Assembly (NCBI RefSeq): GCF_020662265.1
Contig: NZ_VEWM01000010.1
Span: 372,001-436,000, forward strand
DNA: 64,000 nt
Direction: 5' to 3'
From: Psychrobacter sp. I-STPA6b
GTDB lineage: Bacteria > Pseudomonadota > Gammaproteobacteria > Pseudomonadales > Moraxellaceae
Shown: one piece after another, positions 28,615-39,651 of the stretch
How the letters are laid out: each line of letters starts with the position of its first letter
How positions within the stretch are numbered: position 1 is the first letter of the stretch
Notes under the pieces: model-generated
Database searches by the model: none
What the model saw: only the letters and a program-made list of their open reading frames with translations
What the model was told of the DNA's origin: nothing
Position numbers and translations under genes: made by a program

Positions 28615-31260
28615 ATGGCAAAAACCGCTCGTAACAAAACCACCACCACAAAGACTTCTGCCAGTGCAAAAGGTAAGTCACTGGTGATTGTGGAGTCCCC
28701 CGCCAAGGCAAAAACAATTAATAAATATCTTGGTGATGACTTTATCGTGCGTTCTAGTATTGGACATGTACGAGATTTACCAGTGGGTGGCAGTAGTAAA
28801 ACAAAAAAAACCACCAAAGCTGAAGAGAGTCTGAGCAAAGCAGAAAAGGCACAGCAGGCATTAGTGAGACGGATGGGTGTCGACCCTGAGCATGGTTGGA
28901 AGGCTGTATATGAAGTACTGCCTAATAAAACAAAAGTAATCAAAGAGTTAAAGTCGCTGGCAAAAGAAGCCGATAAAATCTATCTGGCAACGGATTTGGA
29001 TAGAGAAGGGGAAGCGATTGCATGGCATTTGCGCGAGGTTATCGGTGGTGATGACAGCAAATATCAACGTGTGGTGTTTAATGAGATTACTAAATCTGCC
29101 ATTCAAAGTGCATTTCAGCAACCCGGAAAGCTAGATATTGACCGTGTTAATGCTCAGCAAGCAAGGCGTTTTTTAGACCGAGTGGTTGGCTTTATGGTGT
29201 CGCCCTTGCTGTGGCAAAAAATCGCACGGGGATTATCAGCAGGGCGGGTACAATCAGTTGCGACTCGCTTGGTGGTTGAGCGTGAAAAAGAAATTCGGGC
29301 GTTTATCCCTGAAGAATATTGGCAAATTCATGCAGACACCACAGTAAAATCTGATGCCTCAACCCCCATTCGTTTAGAAGCAATTAAGCAGGCAGGAAAA
29401 ACCCTCAAACTGAGCAATAAAGCACAGACTGATGCAGTGTTGGCAATATTAAAACCTGCCAAGTTTGTGGTTAACTCCCGTGAAGAAAAGCCAACACAGT
29501 CTCGTCCCAGTGCGCCATTTATTACCTCAACACTACAGCAGGCCGCCAGTACACGCTTGGGCTTCTCGGTGAAGAAAACCATGATATTGGCTCAAAGGCT
29601 GTATGAAGCAGGGCATATCACTTATATGCGTACCGATTCGACGTTTTTATCTGCCGATGCCTTAGCCAGTGTGCGCAGTCATATTGAAAGTAGTTTTGGT
29701 CAAAAATACTTGCCAGAAAAGCCAAATTTCTATGGTAGCAAGCAAAATGCACAAGAGGCACACGAAGCGATACGTCCGACCAATGTGGAAACAAAGCCGA
29801 CCCAGCTTAAAGGGGTAGAGCGTGATGCCATTCGATTGTATGAGCTGATTTGGCGACAGTTTGTTGCCTGTCAGATGCTTCCTGCAAAATATCTTTCTGT
29901 GACTTTGATAGTAGAGGCAGATAATGTAGAGCTAAAAGCTCGTGGTCGTACCATGACATTTGATGGTTATACTAAAGTATTGCCACCTGCAAAAACAGAC
30001 GATACTTTGCTTCCAGATGTGAAACAAGGCGATGTATTAGACTTGGTGAAGCTTGACCCTAGCCAGCACTTTACTAAGCCACCTGCACGTTATACAGAAG
30101 CCAGTCTGGTAAAAGAGCTAGAAAAAAGAGGCATTGGACGACCTTCTACCTATGCTGCGATTATTTCTACCATCCAAGACCGTGGTTATGTCAAACTTGA
30201 GAATAAGCGCCTATTTGCAGAAAAAATGGGTGATATTGTTACTGATAGATTGACCGAGAGTTTCCCAGATTTGATGGATTATGCGTTTACCGCAGGGCTT
30301 GAAGACAAGCTGGACCATGTGGCACAAGGTGAACAAGACTGGAAAAATGTCTTAGATGCTTTTTATGGTGATTTTAAAGACAAGCTAGAGCATGCCAAAG
30401 ATAAAGAAGGCATGCGCCCGAATGACCCAACAGATGTGCCAGACATTCATTGTGATTTATGTGCACGCCCAATGCAACTACGCAATGGCTCTACAGGCGT
30501 TTTCTTAGGTTGTACAGGCTATAACCTACCACCAAAAGAGCGTTGCAAAGGGACTAAAAACCTGATGCCAGTAGAGGCGTTTGCGAATTTGGACGATGCT
30601 GAGAATGATGACATTGCTGAAGTCAAAGATTTGATGGAGAAAAAACGCTGTCCAAAATGTAAGACAGCGATGGATGGCTATATCGTCGATGGTGGTTTAA
30701 AACTGCATGTATGTGGTAACAACCCAGACTGTGATGGTTATATCCTTGAGGAAGGTAAATTTGAAGTTCCTGGCTCAGATGCACCAACCATTGACTGTAA
30801 CAAGTGTGATGGACAGATGGAGCTGAAAACAGGACGCTTTGGTCCTTATTTTGCGTGTGAAAAGTGTGATAATACCCGTAAAGTGCTCAAAAATGGTGAA
30901 CCTGCGCCACCACGTATGGACCCCATTGATATGCCAGAGTTAAAGTCTACTAAGCATGATGACCACTTTATTTTAAGAGAAGGTGCGGCGGGTATGTTTT
31001 TGGCAGCATCAAAGTTCCCTAAAATTCGTGAGACTCGTGCGCCCAAGCTATCTGAGTTACGCTCTATCCAAGATAAGTTAGAAGAGAAGTTCCAATATTT
31101 GTTTGATGCACCCGATGAAGATCCAGATGGTAATCCCACCATTTTACGCTGGTCACGCAAACAAAAAGAACAGTATGTTGGCTCAGAAAACCAAAAAACG
31201 GGCAAAGCAACCCGCTGGGGACTGTACTGGCGTAAAGGTAAATGGGTGGAGGAAGCTTAA
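28615..31260 (+). CDS. topA: DNA topoisomerase I
   Basis: Type IA topoisomerase that relaxes negative supercoils. Toprim domain at the N-terminus ([13 protein letters not shown] and [16 protein letters not shown], with the metal-binding DxDxE). Catalytic Tyr at about 337 in ITYMRTDST. Then [23 protein letters not shown]-terminal zinc-finger repeats: CDLCARP with C-later GCTGY, CPKCKT with CGNNPDC, and CNKCDGQ with CEKC. The tail is basic. ATG at 28615 (MAKTARNK) is chosen over a GTG 12 bases upstream. A strong terminator follows. Confidence 0.97.
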   Translation: MAKTARNKTTTTKTSASAKGKSLVIVESPAKAKTINKYLGDDFIVRSSIGHVRDLPVGGSSKTKKTTKAEESLSKAEKAQQALVRRMGVDPEHGWKAVYEVLPNKTKVIKELKSLAKEADKIYLATDLDREGEAIAWHLREVIGGDDSKYQRVVFNEITKSAIQSAFQQPGKLDIDRVNAQQARRFLDRVVGFMVSPLLWQKIARGLSAGRVQSVATRLVVEREKEIRAFIPEEYWQIHADTTVKSDASTPIRLEAIKQAGKTLKLSNKAQTDAVLAILKPAKFVVNSREEKPTQSRPSAPFITSTLQQAASTRLGFSVKKTMILAQRLYEAGHITYMRTDSTFLSADALASVRSHIESSFGQKYLPEKPNFYGSKQNAQEAHEAIRPTNVETKPTQLKGVERDAIRLYELIWRQFVACQMLPAKYLSVTLIVEADNVELKARGRTMTFDGYTKVLPPAKTDDTLLPDVKQGDVLDLVKLDPSQHFTKPPARYTEASLVKELEKRGIGRPSTYAAIISTIQDRGYVKLENKRLFAEKMGDIVTDRLTESFPDLMDYAFTAGLEDKLDHVAQGEQDWKNVLDAFYGDFKDKLEHAKDKEGMRPNDPTDVPDIHCDLCARPMQLRNGSTGVFLGCTGYNLPPKERCKGTKNLMPVEAFANLDDAENDDIAEVKDLMEKKRCPKCKTAMDGYIVDGGLKLHVCGNNPDCDGYILEEGKFEVPGSDAPTIDCNKCDGQMELKTGRFGPYFACEKCDNTRKVLKNGEPAPPRMDPIDMPELKSTKHDDHFILREGAAGMFLAASKFPKIRETRAPKLSELRSIQDKLEEKFQYLFDAPDEDPDGNPTILRWSRKQKEQYVGSENQKTGKATRWGLYWRKGKWVEEA

Positions 31261-31304
31261 CTGTTCCACAGACCTGATTTGTCATATCTGTCAGAATTAT
31301 CATT

Positions 31305-31344
31305 AAAAAGCCCTCACTGTTTAAATTGCAGTGAGGGCTTTTTA
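31305..31344 (+). terminator. Terminator after topA
   Basis: Strong hairpin AAAGCCCTCACTG / CAGTGAGGGCTTT with an 9-base loop, flanked by A-run and T-run, so it can work in both directions between convergent topA and sodC. Confidence 0.92.
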
Positions 31345-31495
31345 GTACCTATATCTATCTTCATTCAGCTCAAGTATATAAAAGAAATACTAAACGACAG
31401 CTACATTACTTGTGTTTACTGTGTCTGTGTTCTCCCATTTATGAGTGTATTTCTATAGTCTCAATGTATTCGCTGATAGATAAAGCTCTAATAGA

Positions 31496-31519
31496 TTTAT
31501 GTCTGATATCAGACATAAA
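31496..31519. other. 24-base perfect palindrome at the sodC 3' end
   Basis: TTTATGTCTGAT followed by its exact reverse complement ATCAGACATAAA, one base from the sodC stop codon (31521). No loop and no T-run, so it is not a standard terminator. It might be an mRNA 3'-end stabiliser or a protein-binding site. Confidence 0.75.
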
Positions 31520-31520
31520 G

Positions 31521-32087
31521 TTAGTTTTTCTCAACGATACCACAAGCAATGCGGGCGCCTGAACCACCAGTAGGTTGAGTTGTATAGTCATCTGCATGCG
31601 CATGTAGAATAAAGGCGCGATTATAAACGCTATACTTTGAGTTCATGTCTACAGTCAGCCCTTTTTTGATGTAATCCATAGTGGCAGTTCCGTTAGCATC
31701 AGCCGTGATATTGGGTAAATCACCAGCGTGACTATTTGGGTCATCAGGGTGTCCATGAGGATTATTGTCAGGATTGAAATGTCCACCTGCGGTGTGACCT
31801 GCATCATCACAACTTCCTGTTTCATGGATATGTATGGCATATGTGGTATTTGGCTGTAAGTTGTTGATTTGTCCATACACTCGTACACCTTCAGCGACTT
31901 GGCTAAGATGCATTTGTCCGATGTTAGCTTGGTTTCCATCAACACTTTGAATGGTTGCTTGTAGCTCAGGTTCATTCAGTGGTTGAGCAGGTTTTATCTG
32001 ATTTTGAATATTTTGGCAACCAGATAAAAGGGTGGCAGAGACCAGTGTACTACCAAGCAACAAAGTGGAAGTTTTTAATGTTCGCAT
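31521..32087 (-). CDS. sodC: Cu/Zn superoxide dismutase, lipoprotein form
   Basis: Periplasmic copper/zinc superoxide dismutase that converts superoxide to oxygen and peroxide. Lipobox LLSGC in the signal peptide, so it is likely lipid-anchored. Metal ligands are visible in HIHETGSCDD, AGGHFNPDNNPHG, HAGDLPNI and LHAHADDY, and the disulfide Cys pair in GSCDD and IACGIV. 188 residues from the chosen start. Of two ATGs I prefer 32087 (MRTLKTS), because TAGGAA lies 7 bases before it and is too close to the first ATG. Confidence 0.95.
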   Translation of the reverse strand: MRTLKTSTLLLGSTLVSATLLSGCQNIQNQIKPAQPLNEPELQATIQSVDGNQANIGQMHLSQVAEGVRVYGQINNLQPNTTYAIHIHETGSCDDAGHTAGGHFNPDNNPHGHPDDPNSHAGDLPNITADANGTATMDYIKKGLTVDMNSKYSVYNRAFILHAHADDYTTQPTGGSGARIACGIVEKN

Positions 32088-32138
32088 AATCATTTCCTAT
32101 CTATAGCAATGGAGGTTAATAAATGCTGAGTATTCACT

Positions 32139-32158
32139 ACAGTCGTTCTTTGACTATA
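32139..32158. repeat. Small hairpin repeat (copy 2)
   Basis: CAGTC-GTTCTTT-GACTA between sodC and the ferredoxin gene. On the other strand it reads TAGTCAAAGAACGACTG, the core shared with copies at about 15.6, 38.5 and 57.5 kb. Confidence 0.55.
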
Positions 32159-32360
32159 TTTATCAAGAGGCGATATTTTGTGAACATATCAGCATTGATG
32201 GTTGTTTAAGCATAAACTACTAGATAAGTTGTTGATTATATTGAAATAATAATCATAAATCTATAGGTATGCGAGCAATAAATGGTTGCATTGATAGGTG
32301 TTTAATTACATGGCTTATAGATTATGAAGGTATGATGGAAATATGAAGGACTGGTAAGGA

Positions 32361-33483
<1,123 letters not shown>

Positions 33484-33960
33484 ATGGCAAAAAAAGCAAA
33501 GAAACCAGAGAATCAAATCTGTGCTAATAAAAAAGCCCGTCATGAATACTTTATTCAAGAGACTTTTGAAGCAGGATTGGTATTAGAAGGCTGGGAAGTA
33601 AAAGCCATTCGTGCAGGTAAAATGAGTATTACCGAAGCTTATGTGATATTTCGAGATGGAGAAGCATTCTTATTTGGTGCCCATATTCAGCCGTTATTGT
33701 CTAGCTCAACCCATGTCAACCCAGACAATATCCGTACCCGCAAGCTACTACTAAACCGCCGTGAGATTGATAAACTCTTTGGGGCGGTTAATCAAAAAGG
33801 CTTTGCCTGTGTGCCTTTATCTTGCTACTGGAAAAAGTCGCTGGTGAAATGTCAGATTGCATTGGCTGAGGGTAAAAAATTGCATGATAAACGCAAAACC
33901 TTAAAAGACCGTGACTGGGAGCGTGACAAACAGCGTGGCTTTAAACATCATTTGGATTGA
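33484..33960 (+). CDS. smpB: SsrA-binding protein SmpB
   Basis: Partner of tmRNA in ribosome rescue by trans-translation. 158 residues from the ATG at 33484 ([11 protein letters not shown]). Family segments: [47 protein letters not shown] and the basic tail [14 protein letters not shown]. The upstream start 24 bases earlier is unlikely because AGGAG at 33468-33472 serves the later ATG. The tmRNA gene itself is not seen in this window. Confidence 0.96.
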   Translation: MAKKAKKPENQICANKKARHEYFIQETFEAGLVLEGWEVKAIRAGKMSITEAYVIFRDGEAFLFGAHIQPLLSSSTHVNPDNIRTRKLLLNRREIDKLFGAVNQKGFACVPLSCYWKKSLVKCQIALAEGKKLHDKRKTLKDRDWERDKQRGFKHHLD

Positions 33961-34062
33961 TGTTGTTTGTATAAGTTTAGGCTCTCTTTCTGTTGCCAGT
34001 TCACTAAAACATTCACTGTACCAAGCCCGTACGGATGATATTTTTTCAATAATTGAAGACAT

Positions 34063-34102
34063 AAAAATAGGGGGTTATATCAGCATAACCCCCTATTTTT
34101 TT
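34063..34102. terminator. Bidirectional terminator between smpB and the rarD-like gene
   Basis: Stem AAAAATAGGGGGTTAT / ATAACCCCCTATTTTT with a 6-base loop, A-run on one side and T-run on the other. It serves convergent genes on both strands. Confidence 0.92.
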
Positions 34103-34137
34103 ACGTTTTTTATGGAAACAATTAAGAGTTGATAGGC

Positions 34138-35130
34138 TTAATTTATACCAAGTGTCTGTGTATTGGTGCGATTTTTTTGATTATTGCGAAAGCTTTGTAT
34201 GCCATGCCATATCAAGCAAGCAATCCCCGCCCAAATTAGCCCATAACTAAATAGCATTTCTGTTTCAAAAGGATTACCCAGTACAGTAACCGCTAATATA
34301 AATAACAGTGCAGGCTCTAAATAACTAAGCATACCAAATACGTTAACAGGCAGTTTTTGACTGGCATCAACATTGGTCTGCATGGCTAAGATACTAATCA
34401 CCCCTAAGCCAACCAATAGCACCATTAAATAACCTGAGCCTGCAACAGTAGTTAATGCAGAGGGGGCGAAGAATAACAAATATCCTACCGCAAAAGGTAC
34501 TAATATCGTCAAGTCAACCAACAGCCCAGTTAATGCCGAGATGCCTTGTTTACGACGCATAATGTAATAAATAGGATAAGTCGTACACACCCATAAAGTC
34601 GCCCATGATACGCTGTGTGTACGAATTAGCTCACTGCTAACACCAAGCCCAGCTAAGGCAACAGCGACCCATTGTAATTTGGACAGTTTTTCACCAAAGA
34701 AAATACAGCCAAATAGCACCATCATTAAGGGAAATAAAAAATAGCCCATTGCCGTTTGGATGCCTTGTCCGTTGACAGGAGCCCACATAAATAGCCAAAA
34801 TTGACTGGCAAAAATAGGCGTTGGTATTAGTAACCATGCCCATTGTTTGGCAGTTTTTAGAGATTTTAAAGTTTGCACACTTTGGTGCATTTTACCTGAA
34901 ACACCCAAAAAGCTGATAATGGCAACCCACATGGCAATAACACGCCAGATAAAGACTTGCGTGCCAGATAAGGGTGCTAGCCAACTGCTATAAGTATATA
35001 ACACACCAAACAGCACATTAGATAACACCGCAAGTGCCACACCGAGCATCAGTGTTTGCTGAGTACGGTCGTGTTTATAAAACCATGTTGGCTGTAGTAG
35101 TTGTGTGCGATAGCGTGCCAAAGTAGACAT
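34138..35130 (-). CDS. rarD: RarD-type EamA (DMT superfamily) transporter
   Basis: Inner-membrane transporter of the drug/metabolite superfamily (330 residues, about ten hydrophobic segments). RarD-like segments include GYFLFPLMMVLFGCIFFGEKLS and QWVAVALAGLGVSSEL. The substrate of RarD proteins is not established. An Lrp/AsnC-type regulator gene is transcribed divergently 388 bases away, which suggests that an amino acid or related metabolite is exported and that Lrp controls it. The gene name follows family membership only. Confidence 0.82.
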   Translation of the reverse strand: MSTLARYRTQLLQPTWFYKHDRTQQTLMLGVALAVLSNVLFGVLYTYSSWLAPLSGTQVFIWRVIAMWVAIISFLGVSGKMHQSVQTLKSLKTAKQWAWLLIPTPIFASQFWLFMWAPVNGQGIQTAMGYFLFPLMMVLFGCIFFGEKLSKLQWVAVALAGLGVSSELIRTHSVSWATLWVCTTYPIYYIMRRKQGISALTGLLVDLTILVPFAVGYLLFFAPSALTTVAGSGYLMVLLVGLGVISILAMQTNVDASQKLPVNVFGMLSYLEPALLFILAVTVLGNPFETEMLFSYGLIWAGIACLIWHGIQSFRNNQKNRTNTQTLGIN

Positions 35131-35518
35131 GATGTGTGTTTATCCCTTTATATGTAACTTGTTATATTCAATGGATTATGTTTGATATTTTAAACACAGA
35201 GAGTGATAATATTTCTCTAATATAGGGAAAAATAGAATTTATTTATCATTTATATAAATTATTTGATAAAAATTATTGGTAATATTGTTTCTATGAGAAT
35301 TACTATTAATTTTATATTAAATATATTATGATTTTATTCGTTTTTATGTTCTAGGATATTTAGCGTTGATAAATTTTCCTATAACGATGAATGTTCAACA
35401 GACTCTATATAAGAAAAATATGGTTGCGTCTCTTATTAATTATTAATATTGGACAGATAGAACCTTCAATAGTGTGCGAGTAAACTGATTAATGTGGAAC
35501 TGATTAACTTGGGAAGTA
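35131..35518. other. Divergent regulatory region between rarD-like and lrp-like genes
   Basis: 388 AT-rich bases. The left two thirds should hold promoters and Lrp sites; several short dyads rich in A/T are present but none is decisive. The right part holds a truncated MITE-like end (about 35365-35405). Confidence 0.45.
35365..35405. repeat. MITE-like element, copy D (one end only)
   Basis: Right-hand end ...TGAATGTTCAACAGACTC followed by TA, with the subterminal AAATTTTCCTATAACGA matching the ends of the copies at 26.6 and 51.2 kb on the reverse strand. No matching left end is found nearby, so it is truncated. Confidence 0.65.
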
Positions 35519-35986
35519 ATGATGACTCACCTTGATGAAACAGATAAAGCCATTTTGAATTTGCTTCAAGATGATGTGACCTTGCCACTAAAAATTATTG
35601 CTGAAAAGGTTCATGTTTCGGTGGCAACGGCACAGCGTCGAGTGCAACATTTAATAGAAACAGGGGTGATTAGCAAGCAGGTCGCCATTGTTGACCCCAC
35701 CAAAGTGGGCTATGGGCTGACTGCTTTTGTGATGATAGAGATGGAGCGTTCTAATACCTCGATGCAACACCGCTTTGAAAGGCTGATGCACGACCAGCCA
35801 CAAGTGATGAGTTGCTATGAGGTATCGGGTGATTTTGATTTTTTATTGGTAGTCAATGCCAAAAATATGAGCGACTACCACCGTTTTACTCGTGATACAT
35901 TGACCTATGAAAACAATGTGCGTAATTTTAAAAGTCAGTTTGTGATGAACTTTACCAAAAGTGGCACAAAAATTACCTTAGATTAG
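35519..35986 (+). CDS. Lrp/AsnC family transcriptional regulator
   Basis: Small DNA-binding regulator (155 residues). N-terminal helix-turn-helix (LPLKIIAEKVHVSVATAQRRVQHLIETG) and C-terminal ligand-binding RAM domain (YGLTAFVMIEMER; CYEVSGDFDFLLVV). Lrp/AsnC proteins bind amino acids and often control a neighbouring gene; the divergent RarD-type transporter is the obvious target. Two adjacent ATGs (35519 and 35522) follow GGGAAG; either could be used. Confidence 0.92.
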   Translation: MMTHLDETDKAILNLLQDDVTLPLKIIAEKVHVSVATAQRRVQHLIETGVISKQVAIVDPTKVGYGLTAFVMIEMERSNTSMQHRFERLMHDQPQVMSCYEVSGDFDFLLVVNAKNMSDYHRFTRDTLTYENNVRNFKSQFVMNFTKSGTKITLD

Positions 35987-35998
35987 CATTATTAGCCC

Positions 35999-36562
35999 CT
36001 AATAACGTTTAATACTTTTATCTTTAGCGATTTGTTCTTGATGCAAGGGAAAGTCATTGTGGTTGTAATGATGTTGGCGGTCAGTAAAATAATGGTTTAG
36101 GGTACGTTTCACTGCTTCAAACGCAATCTCATCCCACGGAATCTCATCTTCGCTAAATAAAGCACATTCTAGGCTTTCGATACCTGTGCCAAACTTGCCA
36201 TCTTGTAAATCAGTGAGGTATAAAACATAAATCTGACCAATATCAGGAATGTCATAAATACAATAAAGGTGTGGGTTGGTAGCGATGGCATCGGCTTCTT
36301 CGACAGTTTCACGCAATGCCCCTTGTGCGATGGTTTCGCCAATTTCCATAAATCCAGCAGGCAGTGTCCAGTAGCCATAACGAGGCTCAATCGCACGACG
36401 GCATAGCAATACTTTTTGTTCATAGATCACCAACGCACCACAGATAACTTTGGGGTTTTCGTAGTGAATATAGTCACAGCTTGGACAAACCAAGCGTAAA
36501 TTATGGTCGCCTTCGGGGATTTTTTGTTCTGCTTGATGCCCGCATTGTAAACAGTACGCCAT
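35999..36562 (-). CDS. Zinc-ribbon Nudix hydrolase
   Basis: Nudix hydrolase (187 residues) with an N-terminal zinc ribbon, CLQCGH and CPSCDY. The Nudix box is GFMEIGETIAQGALRETVEEAD, with the REx2EE metal-binding core. The architecture resembles NudC-like and YfcD-neighbour hydrolases that act on nucleotide-sugar or dinucleotide substrates; the exact substrate cannot be read. It converges on the lrp-like gene with only 12 bases between stop codons. Confidence 0.85.
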   Translation of the reverse strand: MAYCLQCGHQAEQKIPEGDHNLRLVCPSCDYIHYENPKVICGALVIYEQKVLLCRRAIEPRYGYWTLPAGFMEIGETIAQGALRETVEEADAIATNPHLYCIYDIPDIGQIYVLYLTDLQDGKFGTGIESLECALFSEDEIPWDEIAFEAVKRTLNHYFTDRQHHYNHNDFPLHQEQIAKDKSIKRY

Positions 36563-36732
36563 TTTTTATCCTTATAAAATATTCAATATGCCCTATCTGA
36601 TGATAAATATTATCATTAAAATAGGTGACTTAGTATCTTCTCTATCTATCTCATACAAACTCATATAAAAATGATGCACCAAGATGCTATTTGCGTTACG
36701 CTATCAGTCATCCAATATTAAGTGATTTTTCT

Positions 36733-37506
36733 ATGTCAATTTCTTCGCCAACTCATAGCCATTCTATACGATTTGATGAGCTTGTCGTTGCGTTACCCGC
36801 ACATATTGAGCAACCGATTTTACAAACATTGGCACAACGGTTACAAACATGGCTAGTAACAGACTGCAAGCAAGCAGATGTGCCTCAAATGGATAAACAA
36901 AGACAGGCATCTAGCGATTCTGACATCGCAGACGCATCACAGATTTTGCAACAACTTTATCAAACGCCGATTGCAGATGCGTCTGTATTGGTTGCCATCA
37001 CCAATGAGCCAGCACCCAAGCTACTACTGACCAGACGAGCAGGGCATTTAAGCTCACATGCAGGGCAGGTGTCGTTTGCTGGGGGAAAACATGAAGCAGA
37101 TGATGGTAATAATGTGGTGACCGCTTTGCGTGAGGCATGTGAAGAGACGGCGTTACCACCCAACGCCGTGCAGATATTGGGACAACTACCAACGCAACGC
37201 TCAAAGTCAGGATTGGTTGTGCGTCCAATTGTTGCTTTGGTCGCACCTGATGTGATTTATGTGCCTGAGCTGGGTGAGATTGAGCGTATATTTTGGGCGG
37301 ATTTTGAGATGCTGATTACTCAGCCCACGGTGGATTATGTCTTTGCCTATACCCAAGGTGAGCAGACTTCGATGGTTGCTTCACCAAGCTGGATTATTGA
37401 TGATGAAACGGTGTGGGGGCTGACAGGACGTATCATTGCCAGCTTGCTACAGATAGGCTTTGATAGACAGATAGAATGGTATTATCGGCTACAAAATAGC
37501 CAGTAG
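36733..37506 (+). CDS. CoA pyrophosphatase-like Nudix hydrolase (NudL/YeaB-like)
   Basis: Nudix hydrolase with the NudL-type signature: LLTRRAGHLSSHAGQVSFAGGKHEADDG (LLTRR, GQVxFxGG) followed by ALREACEETALP. Family members split CoA and its derivatives to phosphopantetheine and 3',5'-ADP. About 257 residues from the chosen ATG at 36733; an upstream TTG would add 14 residues. The N-terminal about 70 residues are Gln-rich and not part of the Nudix fold. Followed 38 bases later by a TSUP transporter on the same strand. Confidence 0.83.
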   Translation: MSISSPTHSHSIRFDELVVALPAHIEQPILQTLAQRLQTWLVTDCKQADVPQMDKQRQASSDSDIADASQILQQLYQTPIADASVLVAITNEPAPKLLLTRRAGHLSSHAGQVSFAGGKHEADDGNNVVTALREACEETALPPNAVQILGQLPTQRSKSGLVVRPIVALVAPDVIYVPELGEIERIFWADFEMLITQPTVDYVFAYTQGEQTSMVASPSWIIDDETVWGLTGRIIASLLQIGFDRQIEWYYRLQNSQ

Positions 37507-37544
37507 ATGTTGTAACAAATAAAAATCGTTAACAAGGATATATT

Positions 37545-38360
37545 ATGACAATGGTGATATGGTTTATTTTGGCAGGGATGTTTGCAGGACTGTGTGCAGG
37601 GCTGTTTGGCATTGGTGGCGGTATGATTATTGTGCCTGCGTTGGTGTGGATATTTACCGCTTATCATTACTCACCTGATGTGGTGGCTCATTTGGCAGTA
37701 GGCACATCATTGGCGACCATCATTGTCACCTCAATTAGCTCACTGATGGCACATAATAAGCGTGGCGGTGTACGTTGGGACGTCTGGAAATATATGGCAG
37801 GTGGGCTGGTGATTGGGAGCTTAACAGGGGCGGCGGTTGCTGACCAGATTAATGGGCTGATGTTGCAAGCGATGATTGGTGCTGCTGCCTTATTGGTGGC
37901 ATTTAAAATGCTGTTTTTATCCAATAAAGAACAACTTGGGAAACCCTTGCCAAAGCCACCCGTACAGTTTGGGGCAGGAACAGGAATTGGGCTTGCCTCA
38001 GCAATTTTTGGTATTGGTGGTGGTAGTTTGACTGTACCCTTTTTAAACTGGTCAGGGTTATCCATGCGTCAATCAGTTGGCACATCGGCAGCCTGTGGTT
38101 TACCGATTGCTGTGGCAGGGGCTTTGGGCTTTGCATGGTTTGGGCAAGATGTGGCAAATCTACCACAAGGTACGATAGGGTTTGTGCATATTGTTGCTTT
38201 TGTATGTATCTCTGTCGCCAGCTTTATTACAGCAAAAGTGGGGGCAAAACTGGCACACCAACTACCTGCAACAACCTTAAAAAAAGCATTTGGTGTATTG
38301 CTAACCTTTGCTGGCGGACAGTTATTGTGGTCAGGACTGGCAGGAATGGGGATTGTTTAG
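37545..38360 (+). CDS. TSUP (TauE/SafE) family transporter
   Basis: Inner-membrane protein (271 residues, about eight hydrophobic helices) of the sulfite exporter TauE/SafE family. The two internal repeats each start with a Gly-rich motif: GLCAGLFGIGGGMIIVPAL and [19 protein letters not shown]. The family moves sulfite, sulfoacetate or other organosulfur anions; no neighbour here points to one. The ATG follows AAGGA. Confidence 0.9.
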   Translation: MTMVIWFILAGMFAGLCAGLFGIGGGMIIVPALVWIFTAYHYSPDVVAHLAVGTSLATIIVTSISSLMAHNKRGGVRWDVWKYMAGGLVIGSLTGAAVADQINGLMLQAMIGAAALLVAFKMLFLSNKEQLGKPLPKPPVQFGAGTGIGLASAIFGIGGGSLTVPFLNWSGLSMRQSVGTSAACGLPIAVAGALGFAWFGQDVANLPQGTIGFVHIVAFVCISVASFITAKVGAKLAHQLPATTLKKAFGVLLTFAGGQLLWSGLAGMGIV

Positions 38361-38388
38361 CAAATAGGGACAGTAAAGTATTAAATCC

Positions 38389-38493
38389 TCTATAGTCAAA
38401 GAGTTACTAAGTAGCTATTAATACGTTTGCTATACAACTGTACTATCTGTAATCGGTTGCTTTGTATCTGTTTTAGACTTCTTTGTCTATAGA
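38389..38493. repeat. Full-length copy of the dispersed hairpin repeat (copy 3)
   Basis: About 105 bases with ends in inverted orientation: TCTATAGTCAAAG on the left and CTTTGTCTATAGA on the right (one mismatch). The right end folds as TAGAC-TTCTTT-GTCTA. The right half matches 15600-15657; the left 30 bases match 33315-33345. It fills most of the gap between the TSUP gene and the next gene. Confidence 0.65.
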
Positions 38494-38573
38494 TAGCAAG
38501 CAAATGCTGGCAGGCGATTTACTAGCATGAAAGTTTTTTGTGGTAGTAGATAAAAAATAAGAGGTTGTTATTC

Positions 38574-39509
38574 GTGAAAGCAACAGATAAATATCGCCAA
38601 ATATTTGGCTCTATTGACCATTTAAAACAATACATACCATGGACGACAGGCTTATCAAATATGGTGGAGTTTATTGCATGGACACCACAAAGTATATTAG
38701 GTATTACTAAGTCACAGTATCAAAGACAGATTATTGAGTGGGCAACCATGCCTGAGATGCGTGGTAAGTCTTCGGAGCAGATTGAAGCGATTATTAAGAA
38801 AAAGCTACAGCATCAAATGGAAGCGACGGAGCAGTTACAGACCTATTCTAAAAAGACGACTGGTATTTGTAGCGTACGTGAGGCACTAAGAAGAGTAAAG
38901 TTTTTCTCTGAAGACTATTTAAACAAAGAGTTTGATATATTTTTAAGTTTATGTAGTGATAAATATTTAGATGTTTTTTACTCTCAGTTTGTAGATATTA
39001 CAAAGGGCTATGCTTGGGCGACACATGGCAATAGTGGCATCTTTGAATGTAGCACTAAATTAAAAGCTATGTTTATGGATAACTTGGCGTATAACCATGA
39101 CGCAACGATATTGGTTGCCAATGAGTTAAAGCTAAATGGTAAAAAAAATCCTGACCAAATATTAAAGTATAGTTTTATGTATCATTACTTGGTAGAAAAG
39201 CAGTTTATTCACTCAGATGCTGGTTTTTTATTGCTATTTATTGGTAGTCAGCCAATGCAAATAAATCAGGAAGAGATGGTAGAAAAAGAGCTCGCATATT
39301 GTCAGAAAAACCCAATAAAATATGCAAATTTACTGACGGAAGATATCATCAGTATTGCAAATAACTTAACAATAGCCAGCATAACATGGCAAGAGTTTAT
39401 AGCATTTAATGAAAGTTATTTAGCAGATAATGAGTTATGCCAAGTTGAAAGAAAACTGTTGGCAGGATTTAACCATAGCTTGCAATCAAAATCTTTTATG
39501 TATGGTTAA
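38574..39509 (+). CDS. Protein of unknown function
   Basis: I do not recognise this protein (311 residues from the chosen start). It looks soluble and mostly helical, with no signal peptide, no membrane segment and no known catalytic motif. Polar, Lys/Gln-rich segments (KLQHQMEATEQLQTYSKKTTG) alternate with aromatic ones (FYSQFVDITKGYAW, KYSFMYHYLVEK). The GTG at 38574 is chosen because AAGAGG lies 9 bases before it; a TTG 9 bases upstream is less likely. AT-richer than the neighbouring smc, and bordered on the left by a repeat element, so it may be an accessory insertion. Confidence 0.7.
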   Translation: MKATDKYRQIFGSIDHLKQYIPWTTGLSNMVEFIAWTPQSILGITKSQYQRQIIEWATMPEMRGKSSEQIEAIIKKKLQHQMEATEQLQTYSKKTTGICSVREALRRVKFFSEDYLNKEFDIFLSLCSDKYLDVFYSQFVDITKGYAWATHGNSGIFECSTKLKAMFMDNLAYNHDATILVANELKLNGKKNPDQILKYSFMYHYLVEKQFIHSDAGFLLLFIGSQPMQINQEEMVEKELAYCQKNPIKYANLLTEDIISIANNLTIASITWQEFIAFNESYLADNELCQVERKLLAGFNHSLQSKSFMYG

Positions 39510-39651
39510 TATGTAACTGAGCCTGATATTTGAAAGCTCTATTTATAGACTTTATATCTTGCTGTAGCTCATATAATAAATGTGAAAATACTAGCAAAAT
39601 TAAGGTAAAATACGCCTCTATTTTTCTCTTAGTTCTTCATATCTTTAACTC

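Noticed and set aside
28491-28943. Antisense open frame of 150 codons overlapping the topA start
   Set aside because: Mostly the complement of the topA N-terminal codons; topA is certain and conserved, and the antisense product matches nothing recognisable.
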